Of a stretch of DNA of 43,914 bases, positions 17,093-25,055 are shown one piece after another. Location of the stretch: contig JAFDYE010000535.1 in assembly GCA_018267585.1 (NCBI GenBank), positions 1 through 43,914 of the forward strand, in the 5' to 3' direction. The position numbers and the translations under genes were made by a program. The DNA is from Bacteroidota bacterium (GTDB lineage Bacteria; Bacteroidota; Bacteroidia; Chitinophagales; Chitinophagaceae). Positions within the stretch are counted from its first letter, which is position 1, and each line of letters starts with the position of its first letter. The notes beneath the pieces were generated by a model. It had not been told where the DNA came from. It did no database searches and saw only the letters and a program-made list of their open reading frames with translations.

Positions 17093-19477
17093 ATGAAATT
17101 CTGTCTTCATCTACTGCTATTCTTCTTTTTTTCTTCTTGTGTCGGCTACGCACAGGTTGGCCTTTCGGGCATTCACTACCAGGCCGTGGCGCGTAATGCC
17201 AGCGGCGGCGTGCTGGTCTCGCAGGCGATACAGGTGCGGTTTACCGTGCTCGATGACAACACGCCTACAGCGGGTGTTGAGTACATGGAGAGACACAGCA
17301 CTACAACCACGGCCCAGGGTCTGTTTTCGCTGGACATCGGCAAAGGCATTCCCGAAGTCGGCAGCTTTTCCGGCATCGCCTGGACCAGGGCCAGTCAATA
17401 CCTGCGTATCGAGATGGACGCGGGCGGCAACAATCAGTTCGTTACCCTGGGTACGGTCCCCTTCATGAGCGTACCCTATGCCCAGTATGCCGCCAATGGC
17501 AAACCTGGCCCTAAGGGCGATAAGGGTGATCCGGGCGACAAAGGCGATAAAGGAGATAAAGGAGATACGGGAGATATGGGCGCGACCGGAGCTCAAGGTC
17601 CTCCGGGGCCGCAAGGCGTTGCCGGCACGCCTGGGCTGGCGCTGGTATGGCTGGGCACATTTGCCGCAGCACCCGCCGCTCCCGCGCTGAACCAGGCCTA
17701 CTATAACAGCGTAGATAAAAAAGCATATGTGTACGACGGCAGTGCCTGGCGAATACTGGCGCAGGACGGGCAGCCGGGCCCGGTCTGGTCCATCAGCGGC
17801 ATTGCCTACAACCCCGATGGCACGCTTTCCGTGAATACTACCAACACTCCGGCTACCGTCACCTCCACCGGCGCAGCCTGGCTGTCAAATGGCAACAATG
17901 GGACCGTGCCGGGCACCAATTTTATCGGCACCGGCGATGCGCAGCCGCTGGTGATAAAAACGGCCGCAGCCGAACGCCTGCGCGTGCAAGCCAATGGGCA
18001 GGTCCTTATCAACGGCAGCAGTCCGCGAAGCCCGCAGGACGCGCTCGAAGTCCTGGGCGCAGGACTTGCCGGAGCTACAACCTCACTGCCCTATCCCGTC
18101 AACGGTTACAGCTCCGGCTCTTATGCGGGTATATATGGACAGAATACGGGCGCGGGCCAGGGGGTATTGGGCGACAATACCGGTGCAGGCAGTGGCGTCA
18201 TGGGTAACAATTACTCTACCGGAGCAGGGGTAATGGGCAACAATACCTCCAGCGGCACGGGCGTAGCGGGAATCAACTCCTCCACGGGCACAGGGGTAAG
18301 CGGCACATCCAGTTCGGGCATCGGCGTTCAGGGTCAGGGCAATGGCTCCTCCGGTGCGGGCGTAAAGGGAATAGGTAGCAACATAACGTCCGGCACAGGC
18401 GTCATCGGACTGGGCAATAACTCCGGTTATATAGACTTCGGCGCCGGTTCCGGCGTCACCGGGGTAGGGACCACATTCGGAGTGATCGGATATATTTCCG
18501 GGCCGCTCAATGTAAATCGCTGGGCCGGCTATTTCGACTACGGTGCCTCCACTAACGGCTTTGCCTACCTGGGCGGCAGATATGGCAGCACGGATTACGC
18601 GATACTGTCCAACGGCACCAAATCCACGATGGTCAAAGACGAGAACGACCGAAGCCGCATCATGTATTGTACAGAGGCGCCCGAGGTGCTCTTCCAGGAT
18701 TATGGCACCGGAGACCTGAAAAATGGGATGGCGCATATTACCCTCGACAAAATTCTGGTCCGTAATATCAAGGTAGACGAAAAGCACCCATTGAAGATAT
18801 TCATTCAGCCGGAAGGCGAATGCAACGGCGTATACGTATACAACAAGTGTCGGGAAGGGTTCGATGTAAAAGAGCTGATGGGCGGAAGATCGAATATCCC
18901 GTTCACCTGGCAGATCGTGGCTTCCCGGGCCGATGTGACCGACAACACAGGCCGGGTGGTTTCGGCCTATGCCGACCTGCGCTTTCCATTAGGCCCCGAA
19001 CGGCCAATGATAAAAAGAATAGAACCCTCACCCGTACAGCAACCCAATGCAGGCGCCGGTGCCACCCTACCCGGCCGCGTGCAACAGCCCAAGCCGGTGC
19101 TACAAGCAGGGGAAAAGGAGGTGCTTTCAACGGCATTTAACCGTCTCCTGTTTGCCACCGGCAAAGCTCAGATACAGCCCTATTCCAGGCCCTCGCTCGA
19201 TCGGTTGGCGTCGTTGCTGCAGCAAAATCCCTCTTATCTGCTGAGACTGGATGGACATACCGACAACGAAGGCGCTCCGGCTTTTAATCTCCGTCTCTCG
19301 CAGAACCGCAGCGCCGCGGTGAAACGATTCCTTGTAACAAAGGGGATCATGCCAAACAGGATTGTCACCGACGGCCATGGGGAAGAACAGCCGGTGACCG
19401 ACAACCAGACACCTGCACAACGGCAAGAGAACCGGCGCGTGGAAATGAATATTATCAAAAGCGACGCCCAGCCATAA
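17093..19477 (+). CDS. Exported collagen-like, repeat-containing protein with C-terminal OmpA domain
   Basis: The ATG at 17093 (MKFCLHLLLFFFFSSCVGYAQ) gives a clean signal peptide; the TTG at 17051 would not. Residues 20-130 form a domain seen in Bacteroidota tail-like proteins (GIHYQAVARNASG). Residues 136-181 are 15 Gly-x-y triplets rich in GDK, a collagen-like stretch. Then comes a spacer (YVYDGSAWRILAQDGQPGP), a zone of about ten GVxGxN-type repeats (about 345-450), a region like peptidase S74-adjacent baseplate proteins, and an OmpA C-terminal domain (about 680-790) with LDGHTDNEG and NRRVEMNI. The OmpA domain should hold the protein at peptidoglycan, with the rest outside or periplasmic. 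Function unknown. Confidence 0.85.
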   Translation: MKFCLHLLLFFFFSSCVGYAQVGLSGIHYQAVARNASGGVLVSQAIQVRFTVLDDNTPTAGVEYMERHSTTTTAQGLFSLDIGKGIPEVGSFSGIAWTRASQYLRIEMDAGGNNQFVTLGTVPFMSVPYAQYAANGKPGPKGDKGDPGDKGDKGDKGDTGDMGATGAQGPPGPQGVAGTPGLALVWLGTFAAAPAAPALNQAYYNSVDKKAYVYDGSAWRILAQDGQPGPVWSISGIAYNPDGTLSVNTTNTPATVTSTGAAWLSNGNNGTVPGTNFIGTGDAQPLVIKTAAAERLRVQANGQVLINGSSPRSPQDALEVLGAGLAGATTSLPYPVNGYSSGSYAGIYGQNTGAGQGVLGDNTGAGSGVMGNNYSTGAGVMGNNTSSGTGVAGINSSTGTGVSGTSSSGIGVQGQGNGSSGAGVKGIGSNITSGTGVIGLGNNSGYIDFGAGSGVTGVGTTFGVIGYISGPLNVNRWAGYFDYGASTNGFAYLGGRYGSTDYAILSNGTKSTMVKDENDRSRIMYCTEAPEVLFQDYGTGDLKNGMAHITLDKILVRNIKVDEKHPLKIFIQPEGECNGVYVYNKCREGFDVKELMGGRSNIPFTWQIVASRADVTDNTGRVVSAYADLRFPLGPERPMIKRIEPSPVQQPNAGAGATLPGRVQQPKPVLQAGEKEVLSTAFNRLLFATGKAQIQPYSRPSLDRLASLLQQNPSYLLRLDGHTDNEGAPAFNLRLSQNRSAAVKRFLVTKGIMPNRIVTDGHGEEQPVTDNQTPAQRQENRRVEMNIIKSDAQP
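17498..17635 (+). repeat. Collagen-like Gly-x-y coding repeat (15 triplets)
   Basis: Nine-base units of the type GGCGATAAG encode uninterrupted Gly-x-y triplets, mostly GDK, GDT and GPP. The repetition is at both DNA and protein level and could expand or contract by slippage. Confidence 0.85.
18130..18430 (+). repeat. Degenerate GVxGxN coding repeats
   Basis: Units of about 10 residues, such as GAGQGVLGDNT, GAGSGVMGNNY and STGAGVMGNN, recur about ten times inside the collagen/OmpA gene. The DNA is diverged between units, so this is an old protein repeat, likely a beta-helical stalk, rather than a recent tandem duplication. Confidence 0.7.
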
Positions 19478-19485
19478 CATTCCCT

Positions 19486-19989
19486 ATGCGCAGCATACAA
19501 ATACAGCTGGTCTTCGTTCTACTCACGGCGCCTTTTATCCGCCTGAATGCGCAGACCATAGAACGGCAGGTATTCGCCGCCGGCGGAGGCACGGCGCTGG
19601 CCGGGGGCGGCATTCAAATTGACTATACTATCGGCGAAGCCGTGGTGGCACCGCTTAGCAGTTCAGGCTTGCTGCTCACCCAGGGATTTCAGCAGCCGTT
19701 CACCTATGTGCTGGGTTCCAATTCCATATTTCCTTTTTTGGCCCTGTATCCCAACCCGACGCAGGGCAATACGATCCTCCATTTTGCATTGCCTTCAGAA
19801 GGGACCCTCGAGGTACAGGTATTCAACGCAATAGGGCAGCCTGTGCTGAGGGCCATGATGCACTACGCCAGCGGCGAGTCGCAGTACCTCCTGAAGACGG
19901 AAAGGCTGCTGCCGGGCACTTATTTCGTAATGGTCAGCCTGCAAGGCTACGGCACGGTGAGCAAACAGCTGCTCAAACTGGACAAATAG
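19486..19989 (+). CDS. Small exported protein with type IX secretion sorting domain
   Basis: A 167-residue protein with a signal peptide (MRSIQIQLVFVLLTAPFIRLNAQ). A short N-terminal domain (RQVFAAGGG, DYTIGEAVV, LLTQGFQQP) is the pattern often found just before sorting domains in Bacteroidota. The C-terminal 80 residues match the T9SS type A domain: YPNPTQGNTILHF, VQVFNAIGQPV, LLPGTYFVMV and a final SKQLLKLDK. The protein is therefore mostly a sorting signal with little cargo. It starts 8 bp after the collagen/OmpA gene and is probably co-transcribed with it, which suggests both reach the cell surface together. Confidence 0.9.
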   Translation: MRSIQIQLVFVLLTAPFIRLNAQTIERQVFAAGGGTALAGGGIQIDYTIGEAVVAPLSSSGLLLTQGFQQPFTYVLGSNSIFPFLALYPNPTQGNTILHFALPSEGTLEVQVFNAIGQPVLRAMMHYASGESQYLLKTERLLPGTYFVMVSLQGYGTVSKQLLKLDK

Positions 19990-20081
19990 ATCTGTTAAAT
20001 TTCTGTCCTGCCCATTGAAGCCAGACCGGCAATGGTTGAATTTCGTTTTCTTAAGGCCAGGGCTAAACCTATCTTGCCGGC

Positions 20082-21059
20082 ATGCTTACACTATCTAATA
20101 CGCGTCTGTCACTGCTGCTGTTCTGTGGGGTAGTACTGGTCCCCCGGGACGCTCTCTCCCAGGGCGGTCGTCCGGAGATCTTTGCTCCCGGGATCATTTC
20201 CGGGCCCCTGCATGAGGCGGCGCCAGCCTTCACTCCCGATGGGAAGACCGTTTACTACCACTGCGCCGGCTCTTCCCTGCAGGGAACCATCCTTGTCTCA
20301 CACGTTCAAAACAGCGGGTGGTCGCGACCGCAGATCGCCTCCTGGTCGGGGGAATGGTCCGATATCGAGCCGGCCATGTCACCTGACGGAACCTACCTGA
20401 TCTTTTCCTCCAATCGTCCGGCCAAGCCGGGTGGCAAACCCCTGGACGGATACTGGTCGGGCCAGGCTTACCCCCACAGTGGCGGGAACCTCTGGCGGGT
20501 GGACATTAAGAATGGCGAGTTCGGAGAACCTTACCGACTCCCGGATATCATCAACGGCGGTTCATCGATCTTTTCGCCGGCAATAGCGGCGGATGGCAGC
20601 CTCTACTTCATGCGGCCCCTCGGCGATACCGGCAGGTTCCATATCTACCGGGCTCAATGGCACGATGGACAGTTCGGGCTGCCCCAACTCGTCCCCTTCA
20701 GCGCGCCGGGAAATTTCGGGGATGTAGATCCTGCCGTCGCTCCCGACGAATCCTTTCTCATCTTCAGCTCTAATCGACCGCCGGCCGTGAAGAACCAGCT
20801 CTTTATCGTTTACCGCAGATCTGGAAAATGGGAAGAGCCGCTCCTGCTCAGCGATGCGATCAACCGCCCGCCGGCCTCCAATGTGGAAGCCAGGCTGAGT
20901 CCGGACCTCCGGACCTTGTATTTTTCCAGCGCTTATGCGCCGACGGTCAGCTATCCCAATAACCGGGAGAATACCGCGAAGATGCTGGGACAAAGCCAGT
21001 GGTATGATGGCAATACCAATATCTGGTTTGTTTCCATCAACGATCTGATAAAACGTTAA
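20082..21059 (+). CDS. Exported PD40/TolB-like beta-propeller protein
   Basis: A 325-residue protein with a signal peptide ending near DALSQ. It has at least four PD40 (WD40-like) blades recognisable by the repeated pattern AAPAFTPDGKTVYYHC, IEPAMSPDGTYLIFSSNRP, FSPAIAADGSLYFM, VDPAVAPDESFLIFSSNRP and VEARLSPDLRTLYFSS. Such proteins are found across Bacteroidota in the periplasm or outer membrane, where they usually bind proteins or glycans. No catalytic residues are evident. It converges on the GH130 gene of the next locus. Confidence 0.88.
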   Translation: MLTLSNTRLSLLLFCGVVLVPRDALSQGGRPEIFAPGIISGPLHEAAPAFTPDGKTVYYHCAGSSLQGTILVSHVQNSGWSRPQIASWSGEWSDIEPAMSPDGTYLIFSSNRPAKPGGKPLDGYWSGQAYPHSGGNLWRVDIKNGEFGEPYRLPDIINGGSSIFSPAIAADGSLYFMRPLGDTGRFHIYRAQWHDGQFGLPQLVPFSAPGNFGDVDPAVAPDESFLIFSSNRPPAVKNQLFIVYRRSGKWEEPLLLSDAINRPPASNVEARLSPDLRTLYFSSAYAPTVSYPNNRENTAKMLGQSQWYDGNTNIWFVSINDLIKR

Positions 21060-21252
21060 TCTCCGCGCGTTCAAAACCCGCGGTCCGGGTTCTGCCGGCA
21101 ATCCGTCGGAGAAGATCCTGGAGGTAACAGCCGGCACAAAAAGTCAACGAAAACCGCGCGGGCAATAGATAGATATCTTTTGATCATATTCTTCCTGTTG
21201 GGCCTAGTGAATCAAGCCATCCCTCAAACATGGAAACTGTTCGGTAACCCCC

Positions 21253-22461
21253 CTACTCCGTCCTACCCGCCACCGCGATCTTTGAATCCGCCGTCCCGTA
21301 ATACAGCAGCCACTGGTGGCGGAAGAGGGCAAGCCCTTCCAGGAAACACACTTCATTCACCTGGCCGGTGGTCTCATAAGGTTTGTCGGGCTTCATAAAA
21401 TAATGGTCCAGCCGGTACAGGGTCTTCAGCGGATCGTTCCTGTCCATCAGGATCTCGCCGGCAGCATACGTCCCCTCGGGCAGGGTCGTATCGCCGATAG
21501 CGGGCACGTTGCGGCTGTTATAGATCAGCAGGATACCCTTGTCCGTCAGCATGGCCGGCGGCCCGGACTCCACCAGGTCGCTGTCAAAATGTTTGTTGCG
21601 GGTGGGCACAACGATCTTGAGGTCGGGCATCGCCAGCGCCTGGCCCTTCAGCGCTACCGGATCGGCTTCCCCGGGAGATTTTTCGACCGGCGTCCAGTTC
21701 ACCAGATCGTCCGAAGTCGCCGCCCAGATAAACTGATCGCCCCAATACATCCAGTACTTGCCGCCGACCTTTGCCGCCACCACTTTTCCATCAGGGGCGT
21801 ATTTCGAGACAATAGAACCCGACTTCGACCATTTGTCAAGGTATTTTCCGCCATACGCCCTTGCGAAGGCATGGCCCCGCTTGGTCCAGTGGACCAGGTC
21901 CGGAGAGGTCGCAACCATCAGTCTGGCGTTCCTGCCGTCAAAGGCCGTGTATGTCATGTAATACAGTCCACGATCGTCCTCTACCACCCGCGGATCCTCA
22001 CAGCCACCCTCCCACTCTAACTTCTTCTGCGCATCTTCATCCGGATACAGGACCGGGGCCGCCTCCCGGGTAAAATGAAGGCCATCAGAACTTGTTGCCA
22101 GCCCGATGCGGGAAGTGCCGGCGGGCATGCCCACCTTGTCCTGGGCGCGGTACAACATATATACCTTGTCATCTTTTACCACGATCGCGGGATTAAAGAC
22201 GTCCTTCTCTTCCCAGGAGACGCGCTGCCTCCTGATGGGATCGGTAAAACTCCCTGTACCGGGCTGCAGGACGGGATTGACGCTATCTACCTTAGCAAAG
22301 CCAAGCAGTGCCCAGGCCGCCGAATCCCGGTCCGCCGCAACGCTATCGTCCGCAACTCCGCCGGTCTTTGCATTACCCGGGCTCTGGCAAGCCGCAAGTC
22401 CAGCCGCAATAAATCCTGCAAAAAAATAAAGAACAACGATCGATCTCTTTCTCATGGACAT
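21253..22461 (-). CDS. Glycoside hydrolase family 130 lipoprotein (beta-mannosidase or mannoside phosphorylase)
   Basis: A 402-residue protein with a lipoprotein signal ending AAGLAAC (Cys25). The five-bladed propeller elements of GH130 are present: KDVFNPAIVVKDDKVYMLYRA, GGCEDPRVVEDDRGLYYMTY, ATSPDLVHWTKRG, SDLVESGPP and LLYYGTADSKI. GH130 enzymes act on beta-linked mannosides, either by phosphorolysis or, in the hydrolytic subgroup, on beta-1,2-mannobiose-type linkages. The lipid anchor places it outside the cytoplasm, where phosphate is limiting, so I favour the hydrolytic or surface-binding type. It is the last gene of the SusCD operon, 6 bp after the LamG gene. Confidence 0.92.
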   Translation of the reverse strand: MSMRKRSIVVLYFFAGFIAAGLAACQSPGNAKTGGVADDSVAADRDSAAWALLGFAKVDSVNPVLQPGTGSFTDPIRRQRVSWEEKDVFNPAIVVKDDKVYMLYRAQDKVGMPAGTSRIGLATSSDGLHFTREAAPVLYPDEDAQKKLEWEGGCEDPRVVEDDRGLYYMTYTAFDGRNARLMVATSPDLVHWTKRGHAFARAYGGKYLDKWSKSGSIVSKYAPDGKVVAAKVGGKYWMYWGDQFIWAATSDDLVNWTPVEKSPGEADPVALKGQALAMPDLKIVVPTRNKHFDSDLVESGPPAMLTDKGILLIYNSRNVPAIGDTTLPEGTYAAGEILMDRNDPLKTLYRLDHYFMKPDKPYETTGQVNEVCFLEGLALFRHQWLLYYGTADSKIAVAGRTE

Positions 22462-22467
22462 ATTTTT

Positions 22468-23511
22468 TTATTGACTGCTTTCATCTGTATAAATGGACAA
22501 CACCTGCGCGTCGGCCAGGGCCGTGTTATAGAACCGGATATCGTCCAGCGCACCGATGAAATAATCCGCGCCCCAGAAATAATTGGGATCGTTGGAGTTG
22601 GAGAGGTTATACGCATTTTTTGGCAGCTCGTTACCGATGGCAAAGTCTACGGATGAAGGCACCGGAATGGGGTTGCCCGTTACCGCGACCGTCCGGACCA
22701 GCTGTCCCTGGATATAGAACTTCTCCGTACCGGGTGTAAAACTGACCGCGACATGTCTCCAGACGCCGGGTTGATCGACCGGAGTGCCGCCGTCATCCAC
22801 GTCGTGATAGCCCGTTGTCGTCTGCACCGTGAGGAAGGGCAGGTTCCCGCTCTGCAGCTGGAACTTGAAGCCATTCCAACGGTTGAACGAGACCATATAG
22901 TTGTTGGCGTTGGTTCCGTCCCTTTTCACCCACAGACAGATGGTGAAGCTCTGGGGATTGAGGGCGCCGCTGTAGGGCACGACGATCGTCGCGGCATTAT
23001 TGAAGTAATAGGCCATTCCGGCCCTGCCAAACCGGTCTGCCACCAGCACCGGCAGCGTGCCTCCGTCCACTACGGCGTTCGCGTTGCTGCCCGTCCATCC
23101 CGTCGCCAGCGTACCGTTGTGGCCGTTCCCGGAAGAGTCCCGCGCATCGCCCGTGAAAGTCCAGTAGGCTACCAGGTTGGCCGCCGACACCTGCTGCAGC
23201 AGCTGGTTGCTGAACGCTACCCCGGCGAGCCGCAGGTTGTTGACCGCGTTGTTCACCTCCTGCTGGGTGTAGGCATTGCTTCCGGCGACTTCCGTCGCCA
23301 GCTGGATCACGGAGTCCAGCGCCTTGCGGGACCCAACGGCATAGGTCCCAGGCTTGGTCCCCTCTACCGAATGATCATAGACATTTGTCAGCGAATCGAT
23401 GACAGCCTTCAGCGCCGTCTTGTCCGTCACATAGCTCGCAGGGCCGCTGCTTTTCTTACAGGAGACCACCAGCAACGCCCCGGCGAATATCAGATATATG
23501 AAGATACGCAT
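22468..23511 (-). CDS. LamG-domain lipoprotein, probable surface glycan-binding protein
   Basis: A 347-residue protein with lipobox VVSC (Cys18) followed by KKSSG. Residues 30-105 are a helical segment (ALKAVIDSLTNVYDHSVEG, AYTQQEVNNAVNNL) resembling FIVAR/DUF4972-type modules. Residues 110-345 form a LamG/concanavalin-like jelly roll (YWTFTGDARDSSGNGHNGT, FTICLWVKRDG, WRHVAVSFTPG, ALDDIRFYNTAL). In SusCD loci the gene at this position often encodes the surface glycan-binding protein. It has no catalytic motif I recognise. It lies 12 bp after SusD and 6 bp before the GH130 gene. Confidence 0.88.
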   Translation of the reverse strand: MRIFIYLIFAGALLVVSCKKSSGPASYVTDKTALKAVIDSLTNVYDHSVEGTKPGTYAVGSRKALDSVIQLATEVAGSNAYTQQEVNNAVNNLRLAGVAFSNQLLQQVSAANLVAYWTFTGDARDSSGNGHNGTLATGWTGSNANAVVDGGTLPVLVADRFGRAGMAYYFNNAATIVVPYSGALNPQSFTICLWVKRDGTNANNYMVSFNRWNGFKFQLQSGNLPFLTVQTTTGYHDVDDGGTPVDQPGVWRHVAVSFTPGTEKFYIQGQLVRTVAVTGNPIPVPSSVDFAIGNELPKNAYNLSNSNDPNYFWGADYFIGALDDIRFYNTALADAQVLSIYTDESSQ

Positions 23512-23523
23512 ATACTAAGTTTT

Positions 23524-25038
23524 TTACTTGAATAGATTCGGATTGGCATCCCTTTCGCTCTGCGGTATCGGGAACCATTTGTTATTATCGTAGCTGAAAT
23601 TGGGCGCAACGGCCGAAAGGGCCGCCGTCGCATAAGCCTTACCGTATCGAATGATGTCGAAGAACCTGTGGAACTCGAGCGCCAGCTCGGACCTTCTTTC
23701 CCGGCGAATGATATCCCGCAGCTGTGTCTGGTCCGTTGTCGTTATATCGGGCAGGAGTCCAGCAGGCACGTTGGGATATCCGGGCAGGCTATTGTCGTAC
23801 TGGTAGGAATTCCTGGCCCTTGCCCTCACTTTGTTCAAGGGATCCAATGCCGCCGCGGACTGGCCGCTCTCGTTGAGGGCTTCCGCGTGGACCAGCAGTA
23901 TATCCGCTAGCCGCAGCGCCTCGTAATTGACGGAGCCTACATTTTTAGTAGCGGCTGGCACCTCCGACAAAGGCTGGCACATCTTCTTGCAATTATACCC
24001 TGTGCTGCTCCAGCCGGGGTCGTATGCAATATCGAAATACGGGTGCCCCGCCCTTGCGATAGTATAGTCCAGGCGCGGGTCCGGCTGACCGCCGGGCGCT
24101 GTTTCGTAGTTGCTGACCAGGCTCTGTGTGGGTAAAAAGAAGCCGTAGCCGTTGGTCGGCGCCGGCGACCGGGGCGCGAACCAGACGTTCAGTTCATTGC
24201 CGGTGCCGAGCGTACTTATAATATGATTCACTGTAAAGATGGCTTCCGTATTATACTTGGTCTGCGCGCCGAAATTGTCGAAATAGTTATTGGTCAGGCT
24301 ATAGCCCATTCCTTCCACCGTCGCCGCGGTCTGAGCGGCAAGTTGGTAGTGGCCGGCCAGATCGGCGTGAAAGAGATAGGTCTTTGCCAGCAGGGCCAGC
24401 GCGGCACCTTTTGTTGCCGCGCCCAGTTGGGAGGCCGGTACGGTGGCAGGCAATACTGCCGCGGCGGCCTGACAGTCCTGCTCGATACGGGCGAATACCG
24501 TATCCTGCGGCACGGCGTGCGTCTGTGCTTCCTTCGCCGTCTCTACCCGCAGGTGAAGGGGAATGTTGCCGTAGCAGGTGGTCAGAATGAAATAATAATA
24601 GGCCCGCAGGAACAGCGCCTGCGCGACACCTTGCTGCTGCATTACGGACGAAACCTGCTTGTTGCCCGTCAGTCCGTCGAGCACTACATTGCAGGCAAAG
24701 ACGCCGTTGTAATAGTTCTTCCAGACTGCCTCTACCGCCGCATTGGTGGGCAGGATATTGAACTGGTTGACGGCCTGAAAATCGGGCTGGTCGCCGATGC
24801 TGCTTCCGCCCTTGACGGCATCGTCCGAGGCCAGGTCGCCCAGCACCCAGATCGCGTTGCTGGCACCTGAGTTGAACGAAAGATATTTGTAGGCTTCGTT
24901 GACCGCCAGCTGGGCGTTGGCGTCAGAAGTAAAGAAATTGGAAGGCGTGTAGCTGCCCTGCACCTGCTGCTGCAGTACCTTTTTGCAGCCGGCGCCGGCG
25001 ATAGCCGTCGTGAAGATCAATATAAAAGCAATTCTCAT
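23524..25038 (-). CDS. SusD/RagB family outer-membrane nutrient-binding lipoprotein
   Basis: A 504-residue lipoprotein with lipobox GAGC (Cys18) followed by KKVLQQQ. The N-terminal SusD-like segment (NFFTSDANAQLAVNEAYKYL), helical TPR-like middle (LFLRAYYYFILTTCYGNIPL) and C-terminal RagB domain (ADILLVHAEALNESGQS, IIRRERRSELALEFHRFFDIIRYGKA, FPIPQSERDANPNL) are complete. SusD forms the lid of the SusC channel and binds oligosaccharide at the cell surface. The 17 bp gap to SusC and the shared strand make the pair clear. Confidence 0.96.
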   Translation of the reverse strand: MRIAFILIFTTAIAGAGCKKVLQQQVQGSYTPSNFFTSDANAQLAVNEAYKYLSFNSGASNAIWVLGDLASDDAVKGGSSIGDQPDFQAVNQFNILPTNAAVEAVWKNYYNGVFACNVVLDGLTGNKQVSSVMQQQGVAQALFLRAYYYFILTTCYGNIPLHLRVETAKEAQTHAVPQDTVFARIEQDCQAAAAVLPATVPASQLGAATKGAALALLAKTYLFHADLAGHYQLAAQTAATVEGMGYSLTNNYFDNFGAQTKYNTEAIFTVNHIISTLGTGNELNVWFAPRSPAPTNGYGFFLPTQSLVSNYETAPGGQPDPRLDYTIARAGHPYFDIAYDPGWSSTGYNCKKMCQPLSEVPAATKNVGSVNYEALRLADILLVHAEALNESGQSAAALDPLNKVRARARNSYQYDNSLPGYPNVPAGLLPDITTTDQTQLRDIIRRERRSELALEFHRFFDIIRYGKAYATAALSAVAPNFSYDNNKWFPIPQSERDANPNLFK

Positions 25039-25055
25039 GACAATCGGGTTATTCG

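Noticed and set aside
17498-18430. Repeats that might suggest a CRISPR array
   Set aside because: The units are in frame, have no unique spacers and encode Gly-x-y and GVxG protein repeats.
18083-18787. A 234-codon minus-strand frame opposite the collagen/OmpA gene
   Set aside because: It arises from the repetitive codon use of the GVxG zone and has no recognisable domain.
21180-21398. Short plus-strand frame starting LIIFFLLGLVNQ, resembling a signal peptide
   Set aside because: It has only a TTG start, runs into the 3' end of the GH130 gene and quickly becomes proline-rich and unlike a protein.
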